The translations under genes and the position numbers were made by a program. A stretch of DNA of 64,000 nucleotides, taken from contig OX465103.1 of assembly GCA_949987565.1 (NCBI GenBank), forward strand, positions 22,415,668 to 22,479,667, in the 5' to 3' direction. Below the pieces are notes generated by a model. That model saw only the letters and a program-made list of their open reading frames with translations. It did not search any database and was not told the origin of the DNA. This stretch comes from Luidia sarsii. Its lineage: Eukaryota; Echinodermata; Asteroidea; Paxillosida; Luidiidae. This document shows, in pieces, positions 22,409-33,230 of the stretch (position 1 is its first letter; every line of letters starts with the position of its first letter).

Positions 22409-22588
22409 AGGACTAAGATCATCGGTTGGGTATCAGATGATGTGACCCGTCCGATGTCGTTTCCACCGGATAGCCATCGTGGATTTTTCACCCCAGAGTC
22501 CAGTACAATCGGCTTTCTACCGGGGAAATTGTATCGGTCGGATGGATTCAACCGGCACTCAACCGATGATCTTTTTGACAAGAGACCT
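22409..22588 (+). mobile_element. MITE family 1, copy 2
   Basis: Same body as 14514-14695 and the reverse complement of 56959-57142. The right TIR (CCGATGATCTTTTTGACAAG) is complete. The left TIR is degraded and begins at GATCATCGGTTGGG. It abuts the end of the retroelement tail. Confidence 0.85.
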
Positions 22589-23160
22589 TAGACGGACAGC
22601 ATTACCAACTTGATGAAGTTCACAAGCTCTATAAAAAGTCGCGCTATACATTTGCCCACAATGGCCCGCTCAATGTTGAGAGGTTGGAATTTTCTGTAAA
22701 ATGTTGATATTTTTCCCCCCTTCTGAAATCATAATCTTCAAAGTATTTACTTTCAGGTTTTTTTTTTTTAAATGACGATATTAAGCAATAAAATATGTAA
22801 AATAACTCTTTCAACAAACACACTTTTGTTCCTCACAGCAGAGTCAGATTTTTCGAAGCCTGTTTTCTCGCCTTTTGTAATTTCAACTCCATGGACCTAA
22901 TTAACATGCAGATAAGTCATAACTACAGAAAGGAAGGGGGTATAGAGCTCTGCTATAATACCAAAAGAAAGCTTACAATGTGGGCTCTCCAGTCATATAT
23001 ATAACTTGATTTTTATTCTTTGTAACCTATAATTATCACCTTTTTCTGGAACGGGTCACGTATTTCCAATCAAAGAGGCTAGAGGAAAGGAAATTTATGA
23101 AAATGATCAGAGTACAGGAAAACTGACTGGGGAAATGTAATTGAAACATTTTTTGAAAAA
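22589..23160. other. AT-rich gene-free stretch
   Basis: AT-rich sequence with T and A runs. A CTATAAAAAGTCGCGCTATA string near 22629 resembles SINE tail motifs. No gene is seen. Confidence 0.5.
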
Positions 23161-23177
23161 TCGGCAAAGAAAGTAAT

Positions 23178-23320
23178 GGACTGGATCGGAAGTTGAACCC
23201 GGGACTTTTGTACCAGCGCTCTTACCACCTGCGCTACCCAGCCCTTAGGTGGTGGCCTCCCTAATATTTACATTAGTCTGTGCAGGGACGGCGGCTCCAG
23301 TCAGAAGCTTCATCGTGTAT
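23178..23320 (-). mobile_element. tRNA-derived SINE-B, head region
   Basis: On the minus strand the tRNA-like part runs from 23244 to 23178. It has acceptor GGGCTGG pairing with CCAGTCC (one G:U), A-box TAGCGCAGGTGGTAAGAGCG, and a B-box/T-arm CCGGGTTCAACTTCCG. The anticodon region is shortened by several bases, so it is not a functional tRNA. The plus-strand sequence to 23320 (GGTGGCCTCCCTAAT ... CCAGTCAGAAGC) recurs beside degenerate heads at 32895-32972 and 40190-40310. This supports a dispersed SINE family. Confidence 0.65.
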
Positions 23321-23688
23321 CGCCGAGTCCCCAGGTTTCTTTCAGTGGGAAACCAAGTTGAAACCCTGGCCACAGCAGTTCAGGGATAGCACAAAGTGGA
23401 TGCAGTATTTCAAAGTGTGTTCTCAATCAAACACAGGAAAAATGAAACCAAGTGCGTGGGGCTTTTGTTCGACACCGAAAGATTCACCAATTTCTTTAAA
23501 TTGTCTTTAATTATAAATTGATGACAGAAGGTCCCCAGGGAATTCTTTTCGAGTATAAAGCGCTCTGAGCGTCATTCGTTTTGGCGCTAGGTTATATGTT
23601 TTAAAATTCATTTGTTATTGTCTAATTAAAGAGCAGATTGAGGGCCGTGACATTACACGGGCACAGACCAGTGATGTAGGTCTCGATT
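23321..23688. other. SINE-tail-like GCGCTCTGAGC region
   Basis: The string GTATAAAGCGCTCTGAGC followed by GGCGCTAGGTTATATG near 23556-23600 resembles the GCGCT...GGCGCTATATAA tails of many animal SINEs. The rest shows no feature. Confidence 0.45.
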
Positions 23689-23689
23689 T

Positions 23690-24215
<526 letters not shown>

Positions 24216-24925
24216 ACACTGGCACAGGCATGAAGGCGTAGTTTCAAGCACTCGCCCAAGCCTTCGCTTCCCAAAAGACCCGTTAGTGCCCGCCAAGATA
24301 TTCGGGTGTTGGTATGGTCGGGTCGAGTGCCGATAGAAGTAGCCTGGTGGCGCTCCATACGCAGTTCACCATGCAATGGTATACAATGGGTTTTGTTGGC
24401 CAGACCAGGGACATTGCGCTCATACCTGAGACTCGCAGTGTTCTATGGGTAGAGATCGGTGTCCTTACAATGTGCGCCTCTTATGGAATTCCGCCCGTAG
24501 AGAAAGAGCTACGCCTTTTAGGAACGGGTGTGCCTCTCGGTATACGCAACAGAACAAGGATAGAACAAATCAGGCAGTTGGACGTCGTTAGGACGTCCCC
24601 CCCACACACACACCACGCTGTCAAATGCGAACTCATGCACACCAGTGGACCACACCCCGTAATACATGGAGACAAATTTACATCGGAATTATCAAACGTC
24701 TTGTTGATCGAAAAACATCATAGGCAAAGCCCCCTTGGAAAATAGATCCGAAGAAATCTGAGACATTGTTGGAGACTCGTGGAGATTATGACTCGGATCG
24801 ACGTGTCCTCGTTAGAGAGATGAACGCAGCTGGACTTCCCCCTCTTTGCTTGCAACTATACATGGGACCAAGAAGGTACGGCCCTCTCCATTCAATTGGT
24901 GCATTCGATTAGCTTTAGGCCTACA
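24216..24925. other. Gene-free stretch
   Basis: No recognisable gene is seen. The 143-codon plus-strand frame at 24314-24745 has no identifiable domain and its codons show no coding signature I can defend. Confidence 0.45.
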
Positions 24926-25323
24926 CAGTGGCCGTGTTTACGGCAGTCGTCCATATGGTTCACTGACGTACTTAACGATATTTGTCAGGACGTTTAGCTC
25001 TTGGAACGAATAATCTGGTTCAACCAGCCTGCAATGCCGACGAATACTTTCAAGTGAGGGAACCAAACGGACGACTGTCGTAACAATAGCCACTGCGCTA
25101 GGCCTATGGTCTCATTTTTTACGCAGTGGCTATTGTTACGGCAGTGGTCCGTTTGGTTCCCTCACTTGAAAGTATTCCGTCAGCATTGCAGGCTGGTTGA
25201 ACAGCATTGCAGGCTGGTTGAACCAGACTATTAGTTGATAGTCTGGTTCCAAGAGCTAAACATCCTGAAAAATACTGTGAAGTCAGGGAACCACATGGAC
25301 GACTGCCGTAAAAACGGCCACTG
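24926..25323. mobile_element. Large nested palindrome / foldback element, ~398 bp
   Basis: Left arm 24926-25097 and right arm 25122-25323 are inverted copies. The inner arms share CCTGCAATGC, ATACTTTCAAGTGAGGGAAC, CAAACGGAC and AACAATAGCCACTGCG. The outer arms share CAGTGGCCGT, TTACGGCAGTCGTCCAT and TTTAGCTCTTGGAAC. The loop is only about 24 bp. The right arm has an extra internal repeat (CAGCATTGCAGGCTGGTTGA twice, then a GACTATTAGTTGATAGTC hairpin). CAGTGGC appears at both outer ends and both inner ends, so each arm is itself bounded by an inverted CAGTGGC motif. No coding region is present. Confidence 0.85.
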
Positions 25324-25560
25324 CGATTTTTTTGTATGGAGGTAAAGCTCGTCTGGCCAAGCGTCCAAACGGGTTCAGTTTGAGGGGGAATGGTGGGGTT
25401 AACCCTGGTTTACTGTCTCGGTGCCTGCTAATTGAACGCATAGGGCCATGACTTTAATACAATATACAGATACAGACAGATACAGTGTGCTCCTTCAGAA
25501 ACCAATATGATCTCAAAGTATTTGGCTAAAATCTGGAATCGGATCTAAGGGGATATTTAA
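25324..25560. other. Spacer
   Basis: Nothing recognisable is seen between the large palindrome and the next palindromic tail motif. Confidence 0.5.
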
Positions 25561-25698
25561 AACTGCTTACTGACTAAAATTACCAAAATGCAAATCTTAA
25601 AATTTAGTGGGCCTGACGTTTCGATCCTAGCAGGACCTTTCTCAAAGGCCGAGAAAGGTCCTGCTACGATCGAAACGTCAGGCCCACTAAATTTTAAG
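25561..25698. mobile_element. Inverted pair of Penelope-like tail motifs
   Basis: Arms 25596-25643 and 25651-25698 are a 48-bp inverted repeat with one mismatch and a 7-bp spacer. Each arm is the window's recurrent motif GAGAAAGGTCCTGCTAGGAT, CGAAACGTCAGGCCCACTAA. The left arm is preceded by ACTGCTTACTGACTAAAAT, the tail extension also seen at 17520-17555 (minus) and 43015-43040. Confidence 0.85.
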
Positions 25699-25943
25699 AA
25701 TCTGATCAAAGTTAGAATTCCGCAATTCTGGACAAGTACTCAGAATTGTGCAAGTCCCGATCGGCAATTGATGAGATTCCTCCCAATGATGTGAAGAGTT
25801 ATTATTTGCATCAACGTTGGGCAGCATTTGACCAGCTTTTATCCCATTTAATTCGCTTATGTACGCGCGTACCTTTGTATAACATATCGCGTTCTATATA
25901 GGGCCATTTAATCTTCTTTCGTGTCCATCATCTCTGATTTGGT

Positions 25944-26281
25944 TCAAATGTTGGGCCAGGCTCTTGCGCAGCTGAGGGCCTTCCTATTCGCACTTGCCAG
26001 ATCTTCTAGGCAGCACTTGTCCTCCGGGAGTGGGCCTCTCAGTAGATGTTGCATTGTCTGCTCTGAAACACCGCATTCGCAGGTTGGATCGGCCGCATCA
26101 GCATAGCCCCACTTGCTCAGGTTGGCTTTGCTACAACCCATTTCTGTGCGTAGTCTGTTGAGGGACTTCCACAGCCTCCACTCGGATTCGTGGCCAGGTG
26201 CCAATTGCTCACTGGTTGGGATGGGCAGCTTTGCCGTGTGTTGTTTCTCGTCTCGCCGCAAACCAGTGATTCCAATTCAAA
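25944..26281 (-). pseudogene. LINE ORF2 C-terminal fragment (zinc-knuckle-like end)
   Basis: The minus-strand frame carries SEWRLWKSLNRLRTEMGCSK, then ANLSKWGYADAADPTCECG and VSEQTMQHLLRGPL. This is the conserved end of many Jockey/CR1/RTE-like RT proteins (W..LNRLRTGxGRC, NLxKWG, CxCG....TxxHL...CPL). The usual cysteine of CPL is replaced by GPL. The frame is open for about 110 codons up to a stop near 25944 and is closed upstream by a stop near 26282, so the copy is 5'-truncated and dead. There are no catalytic RT residues. Confidence 0.85.
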
Positions 26282-26800
26282 TTTGAGACATAACACCGCG
26301 CCAGCAATGGTCTAGTCCAGCTGCCAAGCCGCAGAAGTACAGAAAATAAGAGCATTTTAATTCGACAAATAAAGACAAAACCAAACTCCGGCCGGAAACT
26401 CGTTATAAAAGGCGTGATCGACAAACCACGCGAAAAATTCACGTCGAAAGCAATGATCGTCACTTAAGGAAATCTGGTTTCTCTCTTCACTCCAACGATA
26501 GATAGATTGTCCAGGCGAAGGAGTGTATCAGCTCCCAGGAATTGAACACACAGGAAGGCGGGACTAACTAAGAGGGAACGGGTGAGTTATTCCCGTTGCG
26601 GCGCGTATTTGCGCAGCGTGCGCGCACACGCTGGCGCACGCCTCTCCCGCGGGGCTGCATTGTGCTCACAGCTGGAAAATGCCCCCGCCAATATGGGAGA
26701 CGTGTCCGAGATGCACAAACACGCCGCTGTGTGGCGGGTATATAGGCTCACTGGGGAAGGGGGACTGCCCCGGGGGCTCATATCGCTCTTCGCTTCTCCT
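26282..26800. other. Gene-free stretch with GC-rich dyads
   Basis: GCGC-rich palindromic sequence lies near 26598-26645 (GCGCAGCGTGCGCGCACACG). It could be promoter-like or simply GC-rich, and no gene is attached to it. Confidence 0.45.
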
Positions 26801-27540
26801 CCTTCTCCTTCTCCTCCACTCGTTCCTTCTCCGTCCCTCTCCTCCTCCTCCCCCTCCTCCACGTCCTCTTCCTCGTCCTCTTCCTCCTCCCCCTCCTCCT
26901 CCCCCCTTTCCCCCTCTTCCTCGTCCTTTTCCTCGTCCTCTTCCTCCCCCTCTTCCTTCCTCACCTCCCTCTCCTCCTCCTCGTCCTCTTCCTCGTCCTC
27001 TTCCTCCCCCTCCTCCTCCCTCCCTCTCCTCCTTTCCCTTCTCTTCCTCGTCCTCTTCCTCCTCCCCCTCCTCCTCCCTCCCTCTCCTTCTCCTCCTCGT
27101 CCTCTTCCTCGTCCTCTTCCTCCTCCCCCTTCCTCCCTCTCTCTCCTCCTCCCCCTCCTCCTCCTCGTCCTCTTCCTCCTCCCCTCCTCCTCCCTCCCTC
27201 TCCTTCTCCTCGTCCTCTTCCTCGTCCTCCCCCCCTCCTCCTCCCTCCCTCTCCTTCTCCTCGTCCTCTTCCTCGTCCTCCTCCCCTCCTCCTCCCTCCA
27301 TCTCCTTCTCCTCCTCGTCCTCTTCATCGTCCCCGTCCTTCCTCCTCCCTCCCTCTCCTCCCCTTCCTCTTCCTCGTCCTTTTCCTCCTCCCTTCCTCCT
27401 CCCTCCCTCTCCTTCTCCTCCTCGTCCTCTTCATCGTCCTCCTCCCCCCTCCTCCCTCCATCTCCTTCTCCTTCTCGTCCTCTTCCTCGTCCTCGTCCTC
27501 CTCCCCCTCCTCCTCCCTCCCTCTCCTCAGCCTCCTCTCC
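26801..27540. repeat. CCT/CTTCCTCGTCCT-rich tract
   Basis: Pyrimidine-rich tract with recurring TCCTCGTCCTCTTCCTC units of about 17-24 bp and CCCTCCTCCTCCCTCCCTCT spacers, irregularly tandem. Poly-Ser/Pro/Leu plus-strand frames and Glu/Arg-rich minus-strand frames are compositional. Confidence 0.95.
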
Positions 27541-27960
27541 TCAGCCGCAGCCCCAGCCGCAGCCCCCCGTCCCATCACCAGCGCGAACACCAGCCCCAGC
27601 CCCAGCCCCAGCCCCAGCCCCAGCCCCAGCCCCAGCCCAAGCACCAGCTACCCAGCCCAAGCCCCAGCCCCAGTCCCAGCCCCAGCCCCAGCCCCAGCCC
27701 CAGCCCCAGCCCCAGCCCCAGCCCCAGCCCCAGCCCCAGCCCCAGCCCCAGCACCAGCACCAGCACCAGCCCCAGCCCCAGTCCCAGCCCCAGTCCCAGT
27801 CCCAGCACCAGCCCCAGTCCCAGCCCCAGCCCCAGCCCCAGCACCAGCACCAGCACCAGCCCCAGCCCCAGTCCCAGCCCCAGTCCCAGTCCCAGCACCA
27901 GCCCCAGTCCCAGCCCCAGCCCCAGCCCCAGCCCCAGCACCAGCCCCCAACACCAGCCGG
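27541..27960. repeat. (CCAGCC)n hexanucleotide array with internal duplication
   Basis: CCAGCC units with CCAGTC and CCAGCA variants. The variant pattern CACCAGCACCAGCACCAGCC ... CAGTCCCAGTCCCAGCACC occurs twice, at about 27752-27820 and 27842-27908, a 90-bp higher-order duplication. Open frames are artefacts. Confidence 0.96.
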
Positions 27961-28824
27961 CCACAAAATCGAGAAATTCCCCGTCCCACTCGAAAATGGC
28001 TTTGCCCGCAGGGAAAACCTTATCCCCTTCATTTACCACACGGAGCTATAATTGTGTCCGCACTCAGGTCACGTTCGACTCGCACAGCGTACAGCAACCC
28101 CTGTGACGCAACTGCTGCCCTGGTCCCCCCCCTCCACCCCCGCCTGAGCGGAAACAATTGTATCTAAATATAACAGACCTTAATCCAATACCCACATATA
28201 TTTGTAGCAGCCGACCGGGGGAACCGGTCGGAAGGGCATGTAACATCGCCAGTCGTCAGTGACGACCGAATCGCTCCTGTGACAAGAAAAGAAACAAACC
28301 GGGAACGAGGGGAAGAAAGGTCAACCATTGACGCTGCAAAATTGATCGGCATTGGGCTCGAGGTGGCCCGATTGCGCGGGCGTGCTGCGCCGGGCACCGA
28401 CGCGGCGGAATCAAACGAGAGAAGGATTGATTAATTCTCGCGCGGCGGGAGCCAATTTCGGGAGCCCCCCCCCCCCCCCAAAAAAAAAAAAAAAAATCAG
28501 ACGGGAGGGCGCGCGAACATGATCTGATTTGTTGACGTCATCGTGTCTGTGGCCTACATGTTGATATATTGCAGGACAGGTTTCCGCATTTTCTGGTACA
28601 GGCATCGAATAATACGATTTTTTTTCACACTGCCTTGTATTATTCCTTGGGGTTCCCTGCCTTTGCGAGAGGTCCTACGTGCTCGGTTGAAGGTTCTCAT
28701 ACACATCGGGTATAAAATCATTTGTCCAAGGTTAGCTGTTTTTTCCCCTGAGAAATGATGGGAGTTTTTGATTAATATTATCCAACAAAACCCTGTTATT
28801 GGATTACGTTGACCAATAATGCCA
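27961..28824. other. Gene-free stretch
   Basis: It contains a C-run/A-run junction at 28466-28496 and a CCGACCGGGGGAACCGGTCGG palindrome-like site near 28211. No gene is recognised. Confidence 0.5.
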
Positions 28825-28825
28825 C

Positions 28826-28980
28826 CAGGGTTGGATTTCACAAAGCCTTACGATGCATCGTAACTCAACTTACGATGGATAACCCATCCTAAGTTGTGTT
28901 AAGCCGTATGGTTTCTGTGCATCGCTCATCTTCTTGCGATTGGTCGTAAGTTACGATGGGTTTGGTGAAATCGACCCCAG
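28826..28980 (+). mobile_element. MITE family 2, copy 1 (TTACGATG type)
   Basis: Terminal sequences CAGGGTTGGATTTCACAAAG and TTTGGTGAAATCGACCCCAG are imperfect inverted repeats of about 20 bp. The body holds TTACGATG and CATCGTAA dyads and GGTTTCTGTGCATCGCTCAT. The copy at 31854-32000 is its reverse complement. Ends of the form CTGGGTTNGATTTCACAAAG are known from short DNA elements in many animals. No coding sequence is present. Confidence 0.75.
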
Positions 28981-30045
28981 TTCACATTTTGATCCAAAAT
29001 TGGTTGAATATTCCCAAATCTGTCCAACAGTGTGGGATTACAGTTTCTTCTCAGGTCATTTTCGTTACAGCAAGCGGTTTGCCAACCATTTTGTAGTGCC
29101 GCTTTAATAAGCGTTCTTTGTGTACATGGCCACACGAATGGGGAATAGTCTGTCAGTGTCTTCATTCGCGACGGCGTTCATTTTCTCGCATGTGCGAGAC
29201 CGTTTGTCGACCGTAGTCCAAATAAGTGAAGCGTGCAGCGCGGCACCGGATTCCACGAGTTGAATCGACGTTGCCTGCGCTGGTTCCCACGCCATTATAC
29301 CCCTGCTTGTCCGGTGGAGGGCACCAGCCGGAGGGTCACCAACCGGATCCGGATCAGTGGTGGCCTCGTTGGTACCCACGCCACGTATCCCTATCAGTCG
29401 AAGAGAGGGAAAGAGATCGCTTATCCAGATTCAGAACAGGCCCAGTGTATGTGTATACGTGAATGTTAGGAACCGATTAAAATGATCGTGGGTGCCCAAA
29501 GGGCTGACCATTAGTGCTTGGTATGATGCTTTATATACGTGCTGCCATTTTGGCCTGGAAGGAAAACCAGCCTGCATTGAGACCGATAGATCCATTAGCT
29601 GAAACAAACAGCATAATGTTAATGAACTGGCAGGCATACAGCAAACCCAAAGGCTCCCAAAGACCCACAGACCGAACATAATGCGCCCTCGAGCAGACGG
29701 TTGACTCGGACATCGATCGTAAGACCGCCTAATACCTCCTTGGTAAGGCTATACCTGTATACCAACGCATGAGGCAGTTGCAGACACCGCGCCTGACCTT
29801 CCACGTCACTGTCCTTTGTCGCTACCGATCACCATATTCCGTGCCACCAGGGACCAGTTTCATACGACTGCTTAAGCGCCCAAATCTGCTTAAGCACAAA
29901 AAGTCAGGGTCCATAGGAACACCTGGTCAACCCAAACTGTTTCATGCTGGGTAAAGAAGAGTGGAATACAAATCAAAAGCAATTGACATCACATCGCAGT
30001 GTGGTTTGTAATCCTGTTCATACAAGGGAGACTTTTCCTGCTTAG
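28981..30045. other. Gene-free stretch with a small TIR-element fragment
   Basis: GGACCAGTTTCATACGACTG with two GCTTAAGC motifs (29850-29900) looks like another short element end. Otherwise nothing is recognised. Confidence 0.45.
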
Positions 30046-30049
30046 CAGA

Positions 30050-30149
30050 CGGACAGGGACAGGGACAGGGACAGGGGTACAGACAGGGGCAGGGACAGGA
30101 GACAGGGACAGGGGTACAGACAGGGGCATGGGCAGGGACAGGAGCAGGG

Positions 30150-30184
<35 letters not shown>

Positions 30185-31045
30185 GGCAGGAGCAGGAGCA
30201 GGGCATGGGCAGGGACAGGGGCAGGGGTAGGGACAGGGGCAGGGGCAGGGGCAGGGGCAGGGGCAGGGACAGGTGCAGGGACAGGGGCAAGGGTAGGGGC
30301 AGGGACAGGGGCAGGGGTAGGGACAGGGGCAGGGGCAGGGGCAGGGGCAGGGGCAGGTGCAGGGACAGGGGCAGGGGTAGGGACAGGGGCAGTGGCAGGG
30401 GCAGGGGTAGGGGCAGGGGAAGGGACAGGGGCAGTGACAGTGGACAGGGGTAGGGACAGAGGCAGGGACAGGGACAGGGGCAGGAACAGGGGCAGGGGCA
30501 GGAGCAGGAGCAGGGCAGGGGCAGGGGCAGGGGTAGGGACAGGGGCAGGGGCAGGGGCAGGGGCAGGGGCAGGGGCAGGGGCAGGGACAGGTGCAGGGAC
30601 AGGGGCAAGGGTAGGGGCAGGGACAGGGGCAGGGGTAGGGACAGGGGCAGGGGCAGGGGCAGGGGCAGGGGCAGGTGCAGGGACAGGGGCAGGGGTAGGG
30701 ACAGGGGCAGGGGCAGGGGCAGGGGCAGGGGTAGGGGCAGGGACAGGTGCAGGGATAGGGGCAGGGAAGGGACAGGGGCAGTGACAGTGGACAGGGGTAG
30801 GGACAGAGGCAGGGACAGGGACAGGGGCAGGAACAGGGGCAGGGGCAGGAGCAGGAGCAAGGCAGGGGCAGGGACAGGGGCAGGGGCAGGGGCAGGGGCA
30901 GGGGCAGGGGCAGGTGCAGGGACAGGGGCAGGGGTAGGGACAGGGGCAGGGACAGGGGCAGGGGTAGGGACAGGGGCAGGGACAAGGGCAGGGGTAGGGA
31001 CAGGGGCAGGGGCAGGGACAGAGGCAGAGGTAGAGGCAGTGAGTG
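30050..31045. repeat. (GGGGCA)n hexanucleotide array with ~320-350-bp higher-order copies
   Basis: GGGGCA/GGGACA array of about 1 kb with GGGTAG, GTGCAG and GAGCAG variants. Landmark GCAGTGACAGTGGACAGGGG occurs at 30431 and 30778 (offset 347). Landmark AGGTGCAGGGACAGGGGCAA occurs at 30271 and 30589 (offset 318). The array therefore grew by duplication of long segments with indels. Long frames on both strands are artefacts. Confidence 0.97.
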
Positions 31046-31740
31046 ATAGCCTTTCGTAGAAAATCATATCGCTTGATCCCCGTCCTTTCGCGAGCTCCTG
31101 GAAAGGGGGATTATCGGGAATGGAATTGCGTCGTCTGCCTTCGCCGGCTTCGCGTGCAATCCCGGGACGACAGGCAGCATACATCCATCTCTGTGCCCTT
31201 TCCATTGACCGGCGACCAGCCGTGCACGCGGACTCTGTCACGAACAAGGCTCCGCCATCAACAGATCTGCTCAATTAGCAGACTGGTATCGATCAACTCG
31301 ACCCATTTCTTTGTAGAGTTTAATTATTAACTGTTTATACGAACCGTCAGGCGGGACCATTTCCGTCACCCACTCACCACACGAAATGGCACTCGAGAGT
31401 GGAATTGTATCGGATTTTATCGTTTTCTTAAAAGGAATAGATGTCCGGGCTCTTCCATTCATGCAGGTAATCGTCATAGACATGAAGACATTTTGTCTTA
31501 TTTCCCCTCTGTCTCCTTTTCTAGGCCTTTTTTGTAAGGCTTTTCATTACTTGCATCCTGGGAAGATCGGAACTTCAAGCTCTCAATATTTTGTATCGTA
31601 TTGGTTATTCTAGTCGGCTGACAGTTTTCAACCATTGCTTGTTATAAAGGTGATAACCCCCCCCAAAAAAAAAAAAAAAAAAAAGAAGAAAAGAAATGCT
31701 CAACTTTTAACTGATTACGACCGTGGCCAATTACTCTCTG
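31046..31740. other. Gene-free stretch
   Basis: An A-run is at about 31667-31684. No recognisable gene is seen. Confidence 0.5.
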
Positions 31741-31795
31741 AAACGATGTAGGTTTAACGGTCCAAACCTAGCAGGACCTTCTTCAGAGGCAGAAA
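31741..31795 (-). mobile_element. Penelope-like tail motif, variant
   Basis: On the minus strand it reads CTCTGAAGAAGGTCCTGCTA followed by GGTTTGGACCGTTAAACC. It belongs to the same family as the motif at 25596 and retains a CTGAAGA core variant. Confidence 0.55.
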
Positions 31796-31853
31796 ACAGT
31801 GCCGGGCATTCTTCGTATGTGGCAAAAGGTCTCGATTGGATCTAAATGTCAAC

Positions 31854-32000
31854 TGTCGATATCACCGAACTCATCGTAACTTTACGATCAATCGCAAGAC
31901 GATGAGCGATGCACAGAAACCATGCAGTGTATCACAACTTACGATGGGTCATCCGTCAGTTGCGCTACGATGCTTCGTATGGCTTTGTGTAGTCCTCCCC
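31854..32000 (-). mobile_element. MITE family 2, copy 2
   Basis: Reverse-complement relative of 28826-28980. It shares GCGATGCACAGAAACCATG, CAACTTACGATGGGTCATCC and the terminal GTCGATATCACCGAAC / GGCTTTGTGTAGTC. It is more diverged at the ends. Confidence 0.7.
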
Positions 32001-32890
32001 GGCACTTTTCTTTTCTTTCAATTTTCAAAGTCAGTCATAAAAGCCAAGGATTTGCTGGAGGGGTAGCTTCCCTGGTATACGTATTTGTGTCAAATGGAAG
32101 AGGCGAACCACCATCATTCCCAAAGGAACGTATTTGTGACGTATTGACAATTATTCCTCCGCGTCTATAACAGGAGAGCCAACTGAGTGCAGGATGGATA
32201 CATAATTATACATGTCCATGAATGGCTCGAAAAAAGTGCATTGGTGGGAGCGTTGCTCTATGGTAGGAGTGGTGGTTGAATCAAAGTAGCATACAGCTGG
32301 ATAAACGCGTATCAGTACTTTTCTAATTGGAAGACCACGTTTTCATATATACGACCGCTAGATGTACTTAGGCACCACCTACTTCCCTCTCCCTCTCTTC
32401 CTTCCCCCTGAATGTGACCTCTTGGAAATGTTCGCAGTACGCCGCGGGGGGGGGGGGGGGGAGGGGGGGGGTCGTGACCCACGCTCCGTACCCGAACCCC
32501 GGTCAGAGTGGCGCGGATGAATATCGCGGTCGTTTTTAATGGACCGAGGATGGACCGACCGGCGGTGACGCGACCCGAAGTTGCGGCGCCAAATTAGGGG
32601 GAATTGTCAACCGCTGGATACCCGGCAGTCACGACGATCTGCCGAAAGCTGGGGATGGCCCTTGTATAGGAAGCCTACGTGTGATCCCTCTTGGAAACTG
32701 CTCCTTATGCAGCTCGGAGTAGAGCATGCCACACAACGTTTTACGCGGGTATATATGAACAACCGTTTGGAAAAAAAATTATGGGCGATTATCTTGAGAT
32801 CTTCGGTTCTTAGAATGTCTGCATGAGTTTTGAGATAGAAGTGTAACATAAAATTGGCTCCTATAATAATTCTGACGACCTTAAAATACA
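32001..32890. other. Gene-free stretch with G-run
   Basis: A poly-G run with one A interruption lies at about 32444-32470. No gene is recognised. Confidence 0.5.
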
Positions 32891-32894
32891 GATC

Positions 32895-32972
32895 GACTAT
32901 CCAGTCGTGAGATGATGGCCTTCCCAAATAATCAATTAGTCTTTGCCGGAGTGGGGCGCCAGTCAGAAGCGT
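32895..32972 (-). mobile_element. SINE-B fragment
   Basis: Plus-strand ACTATCCAGTCGTGAGATGA, TGGCCTTCCCAAATAATCAA and GGGGCGCCAGTCAGAAGC match the organisation at 23235-23320 and 40200-40310. The tRNA-like part is mostly lost. Confidence 0.5.
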
Positions 32973-33230
32973 GCAACAGTACCAGACAGCTTGTTGGCCT
33001 CTTATAAGCTTGATGACCCACTAAAGGAGAGGAACATTCATGTTTCAGAAACAATGCTATCCATCCATCCCTCTCGTCTCCGCTTCTTTTTACACTGTAC
33101 AGTGTTGGGAGTTTGTTGACCGTCGACTAATGGAAATTTTGACCAAAACTGGGCAAAATGCTCTGTACCTCTTACCTTTTTTGTAACACCTTTTTTCTAT
33201 CAGTGTCAGTGGGGGTGGCCAAAGCAGGTC
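32973..33230. other. Spacer
   Basis: No feature is recognised. Confidence 0.5.

Noticed and set aside
24314..24745. 143-codon plus-strand frame
   Set aside because: No domain is recognised and no supporting signals are visible. It could be chance or a decayed element.
26582..28106. 490-codon plus-strand frame with Ser/Pro-rich and Gln-Pro repeats
   Set aside because: It spans two unrelated arrays (CCT and CCAGCC), is overlapped by another equally long frame, and has no recognisable domain at either end.
29942..31274. Cys-Pro and Leu-Pro repeat frames on the minus strand
   Set aside because: GGGGCA hexamer artefact.
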